From NCBI GenBank assembly GCA_964605145.1, contig CAZSBG010000001.1, positions 1 to 64,000 on the forward strand: a DNA stretch of 64,000 nucleotides. Direction: 5' to 3'. The notes beneath the pieces are model-generated. The model was given only the letters and a program-made list of their open reading frames with translations. It was not told the DNA's origin and made no database searches. The number at the start of each line of letters is the position of its first letter. Position 1 is the stretch's first letter. Below are positions 37,401-46,000 of the stretch, piece by piece. The translations under genes were made by a program, and so were the position numbers. Source of the stretch: CAZSBG01 sp964605145. Its GTDB lineage: Bacteria > Zhuqueibacterota > Zhuqueibacteria > Thermofontimicrobiales > Thermofontimicrobiaceae.

Positions 37401-40028
37401 CTGAACAAAGAATGAATAATTGTTGTTATCCGGAATTTTGACGCGCGCGTACATTAAATAATTCCCGGCGTTTTTGATATACACATTGTATTCTACTTTG
37501 CCAAGAAATCTTACTCCGCTGCCATTCACCACCACGTAGCGTCCGCCACTGGCGTCAGGATCGACCGCCTCTTCGAATTGGCCTTCAATCACATTGGCTT
37601 TTTCAGCTTCTCTTCTGATATTTTCATCAGGTGGAATAATATCCATTGTCCCACCACCTTGTGTCACTGAGAAATCCACAGTAAGATTTGATACCGGGTT
37701 ATAATTATCATCCAATACCTGGACTGTAAGCGAATCTGTCATTTCCTGACCTACAATTCCACCCGGGTCTGACAATGGACTAATCTTCTCCAGGTATTTT
37801 GGATCGCCTACCTGATTCAACACAGTGAATTTTTCAACATTATTATTTTTTCCACCATACAATTGAATTCCGGCATAGTAATCTGTGCCATCGCTGTATG
37901 TTTTATTTCCGTCATCCAGACGACCATAAAACACTTCATTGATGTAATAGTCAAAATGGTGGCCGGTAATATCAGAACTGACAACAATCTTAAAAACATC
38001 GCCCGGCGCAGGAATTGACTGTCCAACAACCTCTGTGCTTGCGAGTAAATCCTGTGCGGATCCATTCACCACAGTGAACAGATACAGTCTGGGATTCGGT
38101 CCCCCGGTTCTGATGGTACACAGGTAACCGTTCGCTGTGTTGTAATTTGCAGCATCCAAAAATGTAGCGATACCCCCGAGATCGATACCTTCCAGATCTG
38201 CATCAGGCGAAGCTGCCCATTGCAAAGATGCTTCGACAGGATTGACATTCAGTTTGAAAACAGCCAATTGTCCCCATCCACTTCCTGTGACATTTGCCAG
38301 TTGTCCGTTTTGAATTACGTACGCAGGGTGGGCACTCCACCACTCAGTTAACGTATTTGGATCATCAAATTCATCTGTTTTCATTAAAGCGCCGCCACCT
38401 GAACTTGTTGACGACTCCCTTACGTTGGATAAAGGAGACCAGTTGCCGGCTTCATCGGAAGTTTTAACAGCAAAGAAATATGAAGTGCCCGGATTCAATC
38501 CTGACGCTACATAAGGCTGAGCAGCACCTGGAGAAGCTGGTGCAGGAATAGCTGGTGCAACATTCGCCGAACTCCAGTTCTGGTTCGTGATCAAATTTTC
38601 AGAATAGCGAATGTCATAGCTTGTGGCTCTGCCACTGTTACCATCATCGCCGGGTGTTGTCCACGAAAATGTAATGCTCGTGCTGGTCGATGAAATTGCA
38701 TCCAAATCTGTAATTTGATCCGGCGGTGTAATATCCCCGAGTAATGACATATCGAAATTATCGATATTATTATTAAATCCGCCTGCTGACATCAAACCAG
38801 CATATAAATCAATTCCATTCCCATAAGTTTTATTTGGATCCGTCAGATAGCCGGCAAACACATCATTTATATAGCAATCAAAACGATGCTGGTCCGCATC
38901 TGATGAAATGACTATTTTGAACTCGTCTCCGGGGTTGGGAGCCCCGGCTGCGCTCGGTGTGGTCTCCAAATCTTGATCCGGCCAGCCATCTCGAATAGTC
39001 CATAAATTCAAACGGTTATCATCCGTCCGAAACCGAATCAAATAGCCTTTTGCCGTCGAATAATCGGGTGTATTCAACAAAACTGCAAACCCACAGTTTT
39101 GAACACCTGTTGTATCTACACCAGTGCCATATTTGAATGAAACCATCCCGGGGTCTGTCGCACCTTTAAATATAATCAAATGATTCCACTGCCCATCTGT
39201 AGAAACATTTTTCAGTTCTCTCTGCCCACCAGTCACTTCAATATCATAATCAGCCTGATCATAAGCCCATAAATTGCCGAGATCTCCGACCTGTCGATTA
39301 AAATGTTCAAACACACCGTCGCTGCCATTTATAATATTAATCATAGCATGAAAATATGTCTCAGCGATAACCTGGTACCCGGCGTCATTGGGATGAATGT
39401 TATCGTACATATATTCAGTCGCCCAATTTTCATTATATTTGAACATCTCATTCACGCCGATATATCTTATCCTATAATCTTCAGCCCGTTTATCTGCATA
39501 CAAGCGTTTTATTTTTCTGCTCAACACCGTTGTGAGGCTATCCGCGGGATAATCGACGCGGGGTGTGAGGCTGGAAAGTAAAATATAGGTGGAGCTGTTA
39601 TTGTTATAAATTTTATCGACGATACTCTCAATCTCAATCATGATATCGTCTGAATCCATAAATCCAATATCATTGGCGCCAATGAGCAATAGCACATATT
39701 CCGGCGTAAATGTACTCAGCCAACCATTTATGCTGCTATTTACCTCGGCCGCTGTATAGCCATCATGCCCTTCATGCTCTTTGTCAAAAAAGTTACCATG
39801 TGACAAGCTACCAACGAAATCATACGTAATACTATATCCGGAGAGATAGTTTTGCAGATATTGTCTGTACCCTCCATCATCGGATGAAAATTTACCCTGG
39901 GTAATCGAATCTCCAACCGGTAAAACTTTAATACTTTGCCCCCAAACAAAACCAGAAGTGGCCACGATGAAAAGTATGGCAAATACCAATACTTTCGATG
40001 TATTTCGGGCGCTGTTATTCCACTTCAT
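31458..40028 (-). CDS. Giant T9SS-exported SGNH-hydrolase / Ig-repeat adhesin with embedded carbohydrate-binding modules
   Basis: A 2856-residue secreted protein; I chose the ATG following GAGGAGG rather than a start 9 codons earlier. Signal peptide (1-30). SGNH/GDSL hydrolase (about 31-235) with all blocks: GDSITQG, GANDIGF and DNIHPN (catalytic Ser, Asp, His). LamG-like domain; Fn3 (about 435-540); second LamG-like domain (about 550-740). Then about 14 invasin-type BIG1 repeats (about 760-2560, typical text DGQSGxVGxxLxxP ... GNPxxxHxVxF). A CBM6/malectin-like module sits inside the first repeat (about 840-1000) and a CBM4/9-like module inside a later one (about 1570-1710). Cadherin/Ig-like domains (about 2565-2690), an Fn3-like domain, then a T9SS type A tail (about 2770-2856). 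Likely a cell-surface or matrix fibre with de-esterifying activity on glycans. Confidence 0.88.
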   Translation of the reverse strand: MKWNNSARNTSKVLVFAILFIVATSGFVWGQSIKVLPVGDSITQGKFSSDDGGYRQYLQNYLSGYSITYDFVGSLSHGNFFDKEHEGHDGYTAAEVNSSINGWLSTFTPEYVLLLIGANDIGFMDSDDIMIEIESIVDKIYNNNSSTYILLSSLTPRVDYPADSLTTVLSRKIKRLYADKRAEDYRIRYIGVNEMFKYNENWATEYMYDNIHPNDAGYQVIAETYFHAMINIINGSDGVFEHFNRQVGDLGNLWAYDQADYDIEVTGGQRELKNVSTDGQWNHLIIFKGATDPGMVSFKYGTGVDTTGVQNCGFAVLLNTPDYSTAKGYLIRFRTDDNRLNLWTIRDGWPDQDLETTPSAAGAPNPGDEFKIVISSDADQHRFDCYINDVFAGYLTDPNKTYGNGIDLYAGLMSAGGFNNNIDNFDMSLLGDITPPDQITDLDAISSTSTSITFSWTTPGDDGNSGRATSYDIRYSENLITNQNWSSANVAPAIPAPASPGAAQPYVASGLNPGTSYFFAVKTSDEAGNWSPLSNVRESSTSSGGGALMKTDEFDDPNTLTEWWSAHPAYVIQNGQLANVTGSGWGQLAVFKLNVNPVEASLQWAASPDADLEGIDLGGIATFLDAANYNTANGYLCTIRTGGPNPRLYLFTVVNGSAQDLLASTEVVGQSIPAPGDVFKIVVSSDITGHHFDYYINEVFYGRLDDGNKTYSDGTDYYAGIQLYGGKNNNVEKFTVLNQVGDPKYLEKISPLSDPGGIVGQEMTDSLTVQVLDDNYNPVSNLTVDFSVTQGGGTMDIIPPDENIRREAEKANVIEGQFEEAVDPDASGGRYVVVNGSGVRFLGKVEYNVYIKNAGNYLMYARVKIPDNNNYSFFVQIDDSPALDTTNLSIGAWDIPRQTGPWFWSWISERGGGDYKVWNLSEGIHKITITQRWCPNVEIDKIILSRNFSFWPSGKEEYPEYTTDADGYARGLLTLGETAGENEVQVSVPGYNLTGSPQIFTVTGNPDVPKLMVATPPTTVEGVGGQQLDNPFEVTLTDEYGNAAYGYDVTFQVTAGNGRLSNGDLTHVVTTDEQGKAISYLTLGTESSNNQVQVSYPGLPVVTFTATATSGIAENLGITGGDGQSGVVNTTLPTPLQVRVTDNTGQPVRNHNVHFQITGGGGSLSPAASAGMEFSDAIKVEKSKRSAPNLIEGTMASEMDVLTDNNGYAKVRLQLGSAAGTNTVVATAEKSGQPLSGSPQTFTSTGNPGTAYAIKYHSGNSQTGAAGMPLGAPFVVKVTDQYDNGIVGHEVVFEIKNGGGSFVSSGPWYSEAGGLAEVTLILGPESGVVNEVWATAEAGGTPLEESPVIFQATSGMVTTITYVDGNNQTGSAGWPLEDSLKVKVLDNYGNPVGGYPVTWTCTGVNKGSIDGLTEIVKNSDSNGISKVELVNGRLPGMGSEVEARADGLTGSPITFVVNVADVDAIHYVDGDGQSGTVGSPLPQPFKAEIIDALGNPIPDFPVVYTVKQGDGNFNGDSTITVQTNSEKIAQTTLTLGPLPGTNNNVVEAAGYRSGLEILTNGSLDEWSGGKPVGWAILITTGNQVVEDQTNSRSGSCAKLITGATSSEANIHNESDITIKGSTSYEISFWAKGLFGGERLRGHVGDSDGYNLKPDGSWENGGALWLDTYSVTNSYKKYSLIFTTRASATKIPKDKMNFFIVGNNYTVYIDDISLIEKNAGGESHLNGSPITYTASATIGAPDELKYVDGNYQSAVVGNPLENPFIVKVVDALGNPYTGHPVKFTVMTGNGTLDGETLNTVTKNTDGNGEARAILTLGLASGENNNSVEVVSFKPGTTDNLVNSPMTFFASGRASAAKNLEYVTGNGQPVSPVREKLDGPFRVKVTDNAGNPVAEHQVQWIVIQGDGTFNNLSDSIKTDPTDANGISEVYYYPGPVAGLTNIVRARSWNGPELSGSPKTFQIETKASSVSAENSMVNATSPVPADGTSKSTITVTLMDNYNNKIAGKALAFFTTGSGNIPTPFTELTNSNGQATASLASTRAEEKIITIRNISDGIDLLDSARVTFTPLGAHAIGYVAGTNQSRNFGTALKDPLKARVTDRNGNPIANYDVYFEAYIGGGSVYEDQPVKTDENGVASSTWILGLSEEVNRAKATASGISGSVDYIATAYPSTATTLKKIDGDGQQGTAGLLLEKPFIARVVDNSDNPIFDHPVKYKVSFGGGNFNGASQIEIRTDAFGNASRVFTLGKLAGSNVVSAEATGLSGSPQGFTAQGVAGEAAKIVKWSGEGKTGGVGGQISGIQVKVTDIFDNAVAGYTVNFSVIQGDATVNGSGAVESGADGIASVNINIGTTVGEIQVMASAPGLIGDGVKFKVYAVASSAVSMEIYQGNNQEGTVDRELVYPLSVVVLDQYGNPAGGQNTSISFVVTEGTGQLLDGPAVYTDENGVASARFKLGSVTGNNYKVWAINNGLSGSPKEFQATGVINKYPMFDSIDDAELQENQNITFTVNATDDDGDPVQYGIRDLPTGASFDSLGSKQFSWTPSYLQSGKHIIHFMAWDGNGGFDDEPVTIDVTNVNRMPQIQYFEPANHKVVGHKSIGETYRFIVQVSDPDYDDLTYEWYDNDLLVGSQTFYDFYVADEELGTHYIVVKISDGHDTIQRDWEMYVKTPVELASFSGHIVKRQGVALRWETASEIAHTGFNVLRREASENAYRQINSGLIKSDGSKMYDYVDQNVDVGATYYYKLEDVAYNGQRTEHDPITIFVTRPERFDLQQNYPNPFNPKTNIEYQLPEEVRISVKIYNIMGQEVRTLVDEVKKAGYHSIVWNGLDNSGVAVSSGIYYYRMVTGAYVETKKMVLLR

Positions 40029-40576
40029 TATGAACCTCCTCATTAAGTTGAGCAAAATCTGTTTTTGTATAACCCTTTATTTTCTTTTTGCTTTTTTCAA
40101 AAAACAGGTATAAACCGATTTTTTAAAAGATTAAGCGATGCAAATCACGAAAGTGCAAATATTATACCAGAAATCAACATTCTACATCAATGAAATAAGT
40201 CAATAATTTCAATGATTTACAGCGGCTATTTTTCGCCATGTTCATAAAATTATGTTCTAATACGAAACAATGTCCAAAATTCAATCAATTTGCCTTATAA
40301 AAATGCGCAAACGTATTCATTTCATTATCGGCAAAATATTTCATTTCTTAAATATTATTTTTTAACAGGTAAAGCAGGGGGTCGCAAAATAAACATGAAG
40401 CTGGGATTAAAATCCTCGTTCGTTCCCGGGGAGGAATTAAATAGTAATTGAATGAATTTGATTAGATATGGGGAACAATGACAAAAACAACCGAACTCAT
40501 GCCTCAACAGATGAATCGATTTCATTCGTTTCATTGTGAGGCTGAGCTTGTTAACCTTTTGATTGAAATAAAAGCA
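40029..40576. other. 548-bp intergenic region, no gene recognised
   Basis: It separates the adhesin gene from the SxtJ-like gene. The adhesin RBS (GAGGAGG) is at its left edge. A candidate terminator for the SxtJ-like gene is at 40413-40435. I looked specifically for the small DUF5989 hydrophobic protein that often accompanies SxtJ and did not find it. The remainder is AT-rich and unremarkable. Confidence 0.5.
40413..40435 (-). terminator. Possible terminator of the carbamoyltransferase/SxtJ operon
   Basis: TCCTC and GAGGA enclose a loop containing CCCGGG; on the minus strand TTTTAAT follows. The stem is short and lies 140 bp after the SxtJ stop, so the call is weak. Confidence 0.35.
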
Positions 40577-40984
40577 TCAAAATTGCTTCAAATATCGATC
40601 TTTGTCAAAACCGGTTCTTTCTCTCATGTTCCAATAAGTGGGGGCATTTTTATCGATCTTTCGATCCAGAAGATCTTTTCCAAATATTTTCATGAGAAGA
40701 GAAATTGGGGTGAAAAGCAGGTAAAAAATGAGGCCTAATAGTAAGCGTGTATTTATCCAGCCCAAAATATGGGCGATAAAAAGAGCGACTCGGTAAATTG
40801 GTTTTACGGCTTCGGGATATGTCACGGTGGTGACAAAATTTAGAATTGCGATGCCCCAAATGAAATGATAAGTTATTTCATTATCTTTTCGGAAATTAAT
40901 GTATCCAATTATTCCCAAAAATATTGAAAATACAATGCCAAAAGTGATTAGTTGTTTTTTTGTGATGAATGATTTTTTTTGCAT
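40577..40984 (-). CDS. SxtJ-family membrane protein
   Basis: A 135-residue protein with about three membrane segments (about residues 12-30, 43-58 and 65-100) and the recognisable C-terminus of the SxtJ family: LLLGLIFYLLFTPISLLMKI, then FGKDLLDRK and a W-x-MRERTG-like stretch before the end. SxtJ proteins are small, uncharacterised and almost always encoded beside a NodU/CmcH carbamoyltransferase, as here (10 bp downstream of it). The natural role is unknown; it may tether or assist the carbamoyltransferase at the membrane. Confidence 0.85.
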   Translation of the reverse strand: MQKKSFITKKQLITFGIVFSIFLGIIGYINFRKDNEITYHFIWGIAILNFVTTVTYPEAVKPIYRVALFIAHILGWINTRLLLGLIFYLLFTPISLLMKIFGKDLLDRKIDKNAPTYWNMRERTGFDKDRYLKQF

Positions 40985-40994
40985 AATTTTTTCA

Positions 40995-42806
40995 CTAATC
41001 CAGTTCGAATTCGGTGCGCCAGTCTGTTTTTTCTTTTAATACCGGTTGTTTTTCTTTGTCTAATAGAAAATTTCCCAGCATCAAATAATCCATTTCAGTT
41101 CGCATGAAGCATACGTAAGCGTCGTTGGGATCGCATACTATCGGTTCTCCGCGTACATTGAACGACGTATTGATGATCACCGGGCAATCGGTCAAATCAT
41201 GGAACGCTTTGATCATCTCATAATAAAGGCCATTTTGTTCATTCACGGTTTGAATCCGTGCCGAATAATCCACATGTGTTACTGCCGGAACAACGGAACG
41301 AGGCACTTTCAATTTTTCAATGCCGAAAAGCTCTGCAGAATAACGTGAATCAAGGCGCTTCTCCTGTCTGACTGGCGCGACCAGCAGCATATAAGGGCTA
41401 TCGCGGTCGATTTCAAAATAATCGGACACGTGTTCCGACAACACACTCGGCGCAAAGGGGCGAAATGATTCCCGATATTTTATTTTCAAATTCATTGTGG
41501 ATTGCATACTTTTTGAGCGGGCATCCCCGATAATACTTCTGCTCCCAAGCGCTCGCGGTCCAAATTCCATACGCCCCTGGAACCAGCCGACTACTTTTTC
41601 GGAATTAATGAGTTTCGCCACGGTTCCGGGGATTTCTTCTGTCGCAATCTTCTTGTATTGAATTTGCCGGTCTTTTAAAAATTTCTCGATTTCAGCTTCA
41701 GAAAAATCAGGTCCGAGATATGACGCCTTTTGAGAATCATTTTTTTCATCGGCAATCCGTTCATTTTCCAGGAATTGATACCAGGTGAAAAGCGCTGCTC
41801 CGACAGCTCCGCCGGCATCCCCGGCTGCCGGCTGGATCCAGATATCTTCAAATGGTCCCTCCCGTAAAATTCGCCCGTTTGCCACGCAGTTCAGGGCAGA
41901 GCCACCAGCCAGCACCAATTTTTTCTTGCCGGTGTGCCGATGCACATGTAGGCTCATTCGGAGCATAATTTCTTCCGTGACTTCCTGTATCGAGCGGGCG
42001 ATATCCATTTCACGCTGGGTGATTTCAGATTCTGGTTTTCGAGCCGGACCATCAAACAGTTTGTTCATCTTTCGATTTGTCATGGTGAGACCGACGCAGT
42101 AATTGAAATATTTCATATTCATTTTGAATGAACCGTCTTCTTTGAGGTCGATCAATTCATCCAAAATCTTTTCCACGTATTTGGGTTCACCATAGGGCGC
42201 CAGCCCCATGAGTTTGTATTCTCCGGAATTAACTCTAAATCCGGTGAAATAAGTAAAAGCAGAATAAAGCAATCCAAGAGAATGCGGGAAATTCATTTCA
42301 CCAAAAATCTCTATTCTATTATTTTCTCCAATTCCAAAGGTAGTCGTGTTCCATTCTCCGACACCGTCAATAGTCAGAAATGCTGCTGTATCGAATGGCG
42401 ATGGAAAAAACGCAGAGGCAGCATGCGACTGGTGATGCTCAGGAAAAACAACAGGGTCCTCAAACTTCAAATCTTCTTTCAGCAGTTCTTTTATCCATAA
42501 TTTCTGCTTCAGCCACACCTGCATAGCTTTGATAAAGGATTGAATTCCTTTTGGCGCATAGGCTAAATAGCTTTCGAGAAGGCGTTCAAATTTAATAAAT
42601 GGCTTATCATAAAAAGCGATATAATCCAGTTCATCGGTCGTGATTTTTTCAGCAGAAAGACAATAATTTATGGCGCGAGCTGGAAAATTATAATCGTGTT
42701 TTTTACGTGAAAACCGTTCCTCCTGAGCCGCGGCGACAATTTCACCATCCTTCACCAGACAGGCTGCGCTGTCATGATAATATGCAGAAATCCCTAAAAT
42801 ATACAT
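40995..42806 (-). CDS. NodU/CmcH-family carbamoyltransferase
   Basis: A 603-residue enzyme that transfers a carbamoyl group from carbamoyl phosphate to a hydroxyl, via carbamoyl-adenylate. The N-terminus has the Kae1-like fold with ILGISAYYHDSAACLVKDG and AAQEERFSRKKHD; the histidine pair VVFPEHHQSHAASAFF and LTIDGVGEWNTT follow, then LAGGSALNCVANGRI. The C-terminal domain has GRMEFGPRALGSRSI and INTSFNVRGEPIVC. I chose the ATG with AGGTG upstream rather than the in-frame GTG three codons earlier. It pairs with the SxtJ-like gene. Given the adjacent polysaccharide genes, the likely acceptor is a sugar residue of the exopolysaccharide. Confidence 0.9.
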   Translation of the reverse strand: MYILGISAYYHDSAACLVKDGEIVAAAQEERFSRKKHDYNFPARAINYCLSAEKITTDELDYIAFYDKPFIKFERLLESYLAYAPKGIQSFIKAMQVWLKQKLWIKELLKEDLKFEDPVVFPEHHQSHAASAFFPSPFDTAAFLTIDGVGEWNTTTFGIGENNRIEIFGEMNFPHSLGLLYSAFTYFTGFRVNSGEYKLMGLAPYGEPKYVEKILDELIDLKEDGSFKMNMKYFNYCVGLTMTNRKMNKLFDGPARKPESEITQREMDIARSIQEVTEEIMLRMSLHVHRHTGKKKLVLAGGSALNCVANGRILREGPFEDIWIQPAAGDAGGAVGAALFTWYQFLENERIADEKNDSQKASYLGPDFSEAEIEKFLKDRQIQYKKIATEEIPGTVAKLINSEKVVGWFQGRMEFGPRALGSRSIIGDARSKSMQSTMNLKIKYRESFRPFAPSVLSEHVSDYFEIDRDSPYMLLVAPVRQEKRLDSRYSAELFGIEKLKVPRSVVPAVTHVDYSARIQTVNEQNGLYYEMIKAFHDLTDCPVIINTSFNVRGEPIVCDPNDAYVCFMRTEMDYLMLGNFLLDKEKQPVLKEKTDWRTEFELD

Positions 42807-42975
42807 GATATTCACCTGAATCGAAACGTTCGTGCTTCACACACATTTAATATTAAATTGAAAGATAACAAAATATTTTCATTTTTCAAACATTTTTTTG
42901 TGCAAAAAGAAAACTGAGGGTGGAATTTATGAGGGAAATTTTTGGGAATGATACATGATGAAAATCGAAACCTCG

Positions 42976-43001
42976 CAGGGGCCGCAAATTCGCCGCCCCT
43001 G
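42976..43001 (-). terminator. GC-rich stem-loop after the malectin/beta-helix gene
   Basis: CAGGGGC pairs with GCCCCTG around a 12-base loop, starting 12 bp after the stop at 43013. There is no clear T-run on the minus strand side, so it may be a weak or factor-dependent terminator. Confidence 0.6.
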
Positions 43002-43012
43002 AATTATCCATT

Positions 43013-46000
43013 TTATTTCATTCTTCCGCTTCCAAATCGATAAGTATCAATATCGGGATCGTTGGTGATTACCATCCAGTTGATGAAACCGCCTGTTTCC
43101 CGCGTAAATAAATTCAACGTGTTTTTTCCGGGGATGACCACAAACATATGCTTTTCATCCCGATATTTTTGATACACCCACTCGCGGCTCCAGCCGTCTG
43201 TCTGATAATTTACATGATCCCATAAGCACGGATCGCTGTCGTTTACCATGAACCAGAATGAGTCATTTGATCGCGACTGATTTACATCGATCTCGGCGAA
43301 CACATAGATGAACTCCACGCCATCTGCAACTTCGAAATCATAGTCCATTCGCGTGTTTAAATTTGGCGCTTCGATGGATGAAATCATCGATTGAATGCAT
43401 TCAGCACCATCATTGTATGTAATCTTCCAGCCGGTCTTTGGGGGCTTGTTGCTTTTTTCGGCTTCTATCTCGTAAACGAACTTACCGGGTTCCATCTTCA
43501 GAGTGATTGGCAAAATAACTGAACGACTTTTTGCATTATATGGGTATACGATGATATTTTCATGGTATTCCCCAAAACCGAGCCGGCTTGTATCAAAATG
43601 TAGAACAATTTCATCCCTGGAACGTCCAGCAGATTTTTCTATTTGAAGCCAATCATGATTAAATTTTTTCTCTGCCTTCCAAATCAAATTTCCAAATCCG
43701 TTGTTAAAGACCATAACGCGCCGGGCAGGCGGATTATCGCCCTGGATTTCAGCATCGATCTCGATGAGATTTTTTTGCAGCTCAATTTCAGGCTGGTGAT
43801 TGTTTACATGAAAAGATATTGTTCCTTCATAGCTTTCTTCATCTGTCATCACTGCAAAAAATCCCCGGTAATGACCATCGTTTAATCGATTCCGGTCAAC
43901 TGAAATGTGAATATTTGTTTTTTCACCACTTTTAATCACCCCTTCCCTGGGTTCAAAAATAAAACAGTCTCCTGCATTCGAATAGCCGGAAATCCGCCAA
44001 TACACTGATTTTCCACCATTTGCAGAAAGCGTGATCGTTTCAATTCGGCTTTTTGAACCAAAATCCAGCCTTAATGGGGTTATTCTCAAATCTGTCTTAT
44101 CTTTATTAAATGGAAAGGCACCCAGATCGGATCGTGAACCATCTTCATCTTTCCCTTTTACAGGATTACCGGCATCGATGCAAACTGAATTTTCCTTCAG
44201 ACGATAATCACCATTTTCAGCATCAAGAAATCCCGGCTTATTTTGTGTCACATCCCCAAAAACATTGCCGGTGCCATGACTGTACGGCGGATAGTCGCCG
44301 CGCAGATCCCATTGTGTTCCCACGTAACTATAATTGGTCGACTTCCGCGCTTCGGCCCAAACGTCATTTTTCAACTGATGCCGATAATTATCAGTGATTA
44401 TATTATTGTAAAAATCGCCGTAGATCAGCTCCTTCACCGAAGAAAGAACCGTGTTGATCTCAAGTCCATAGCCGATGTTGTTCACAATGGTGTTGTTTCG
44501 AATCGTTGCCCTCGTCGCTCTCACTTCAATGGCAGCGGCGCAATAGTTTGAAAAATTTCCGGTTAAGACATTATATTCAATCACGGGGGAATGACCGGGG
44601 ACTCTTTTGGTCGGGTCATCTCCTTCTACAAACAGCGCGCCGGCCCAGGAATCGATATTATTTCTGATGAGATTATTTCTAATCTTTACGTCGTTTTCAT
44701 ACAGTAAAATTGCAGCGCCCTTTCCGTCTCCGGAGCTCCAATCGCGGCCATTTTGAATGACAAACCCATCAATCACTGACCGATGCTGGCATTCGAAGCA
44801 TCGGCCGCGTTTTCCGGCGTCGATAATCGTTGGGCGTGACCAGACGTCATCCCGCTCCAATCGTGAAGTCTCGTCACCTCGAAATCCTCCGTACAATTCG
44901 ATTCCAGATTTTACCAAAATATCGAGTTCATAGTAAATGCCTTCAGCCACCCAAATTTCCACACGTTCTGAAGCCGAAAGCTTACCGGCAGATTGAATCG
45001 CATCTTTTATTCGCGTAAAGGCATCCTGCCAGGATTTACCGTGGGTAAGCCCACTGGCTGATGAATTCACGTAAATTATTCGTCTTTTATTTTCCGGCAC
45101 CGAAATTTTAACTGATAGATTTTTTGAACCACCCTGATACCGAATGAGCATCATAGCCTGATGATTTCCGGCAGTTAACCTGCTGCGGTCGACCGTTACA
45201 TTCGCATACACCGAATCGCCGATTTCAGCCCTGCCCTTATCTGGATAAACGCGTAAAACCCACGATGGCAACCGATCTGCATTAATTGACCACTCGACAG
45301 ATTTTCCTCCGGCATTGGAAAAAATTAAAGGAAGATTTCGAGAGCCGTTCTCAAAATTTAATTCTTTAGTGTGAATTTCAAGATCCGCTTCACCGGCTAT
45401 CAATACCCGCGCCGGCAATTCTACTTTTATATCATTTGCAAGAAAGATAATTTCATCCTGATGAATTCCACCGTTTAACGCACTACGGTTGATATTTAAT
45501 TTAACCGAAGTTACACCTCCTGGCTCTAATTTTTTGTCCGCTAAAACAGGGAAGCGTATCCACTTTGGCAGAGAAATTTGTTCAATTGACCAGTGTGCCG
45601 GCGTTGCTCCAATATTTTCTATCTGAAGCACCATATCGTTCCGGTCCGCTCCAAAATCAAGCGATTCCGGATGAAAACGAAGCAGGGTTGGTTGTTCCAT
45701 CAATTGAATGACTTCGATCCCGGACAATTTCGTATCATCTTTGATATTTTTGAATTTGATATCAATTCGCTCATCGCGGATTGGAATGCCCAATTCTTTC
45801 GTATTGTAGACCAACTTCAACGCCGAATTCGGTCCTACGCGTTCCACAATATCAAGGCGTTTTTCAACAAGCATTTCTTCAATCTCGATATTGATCAGGC
45901 GCTTCCGTGAGGTTTTATGATAGATTTCAGCAAAATGAAGAATGATTTCGTAATGACCGTTCGGCACATCGAATCGATAGCCAAAAAGCCGGTACCGCTC

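Noticed and set aside
31458..40028. Diversity-generating retroelement target or phase-variable tract in the adhesin
   Set aside because: I see no reverse transcriptase, template repeat or homopolymer/short tandem tract that could drive variation in the window.
40478..40738. 86-codon open frame on the plus strand
   Set aside because: It overlaps the SxtJ-like gene, which has clear family features; the plus-strand product has no family resemblance.
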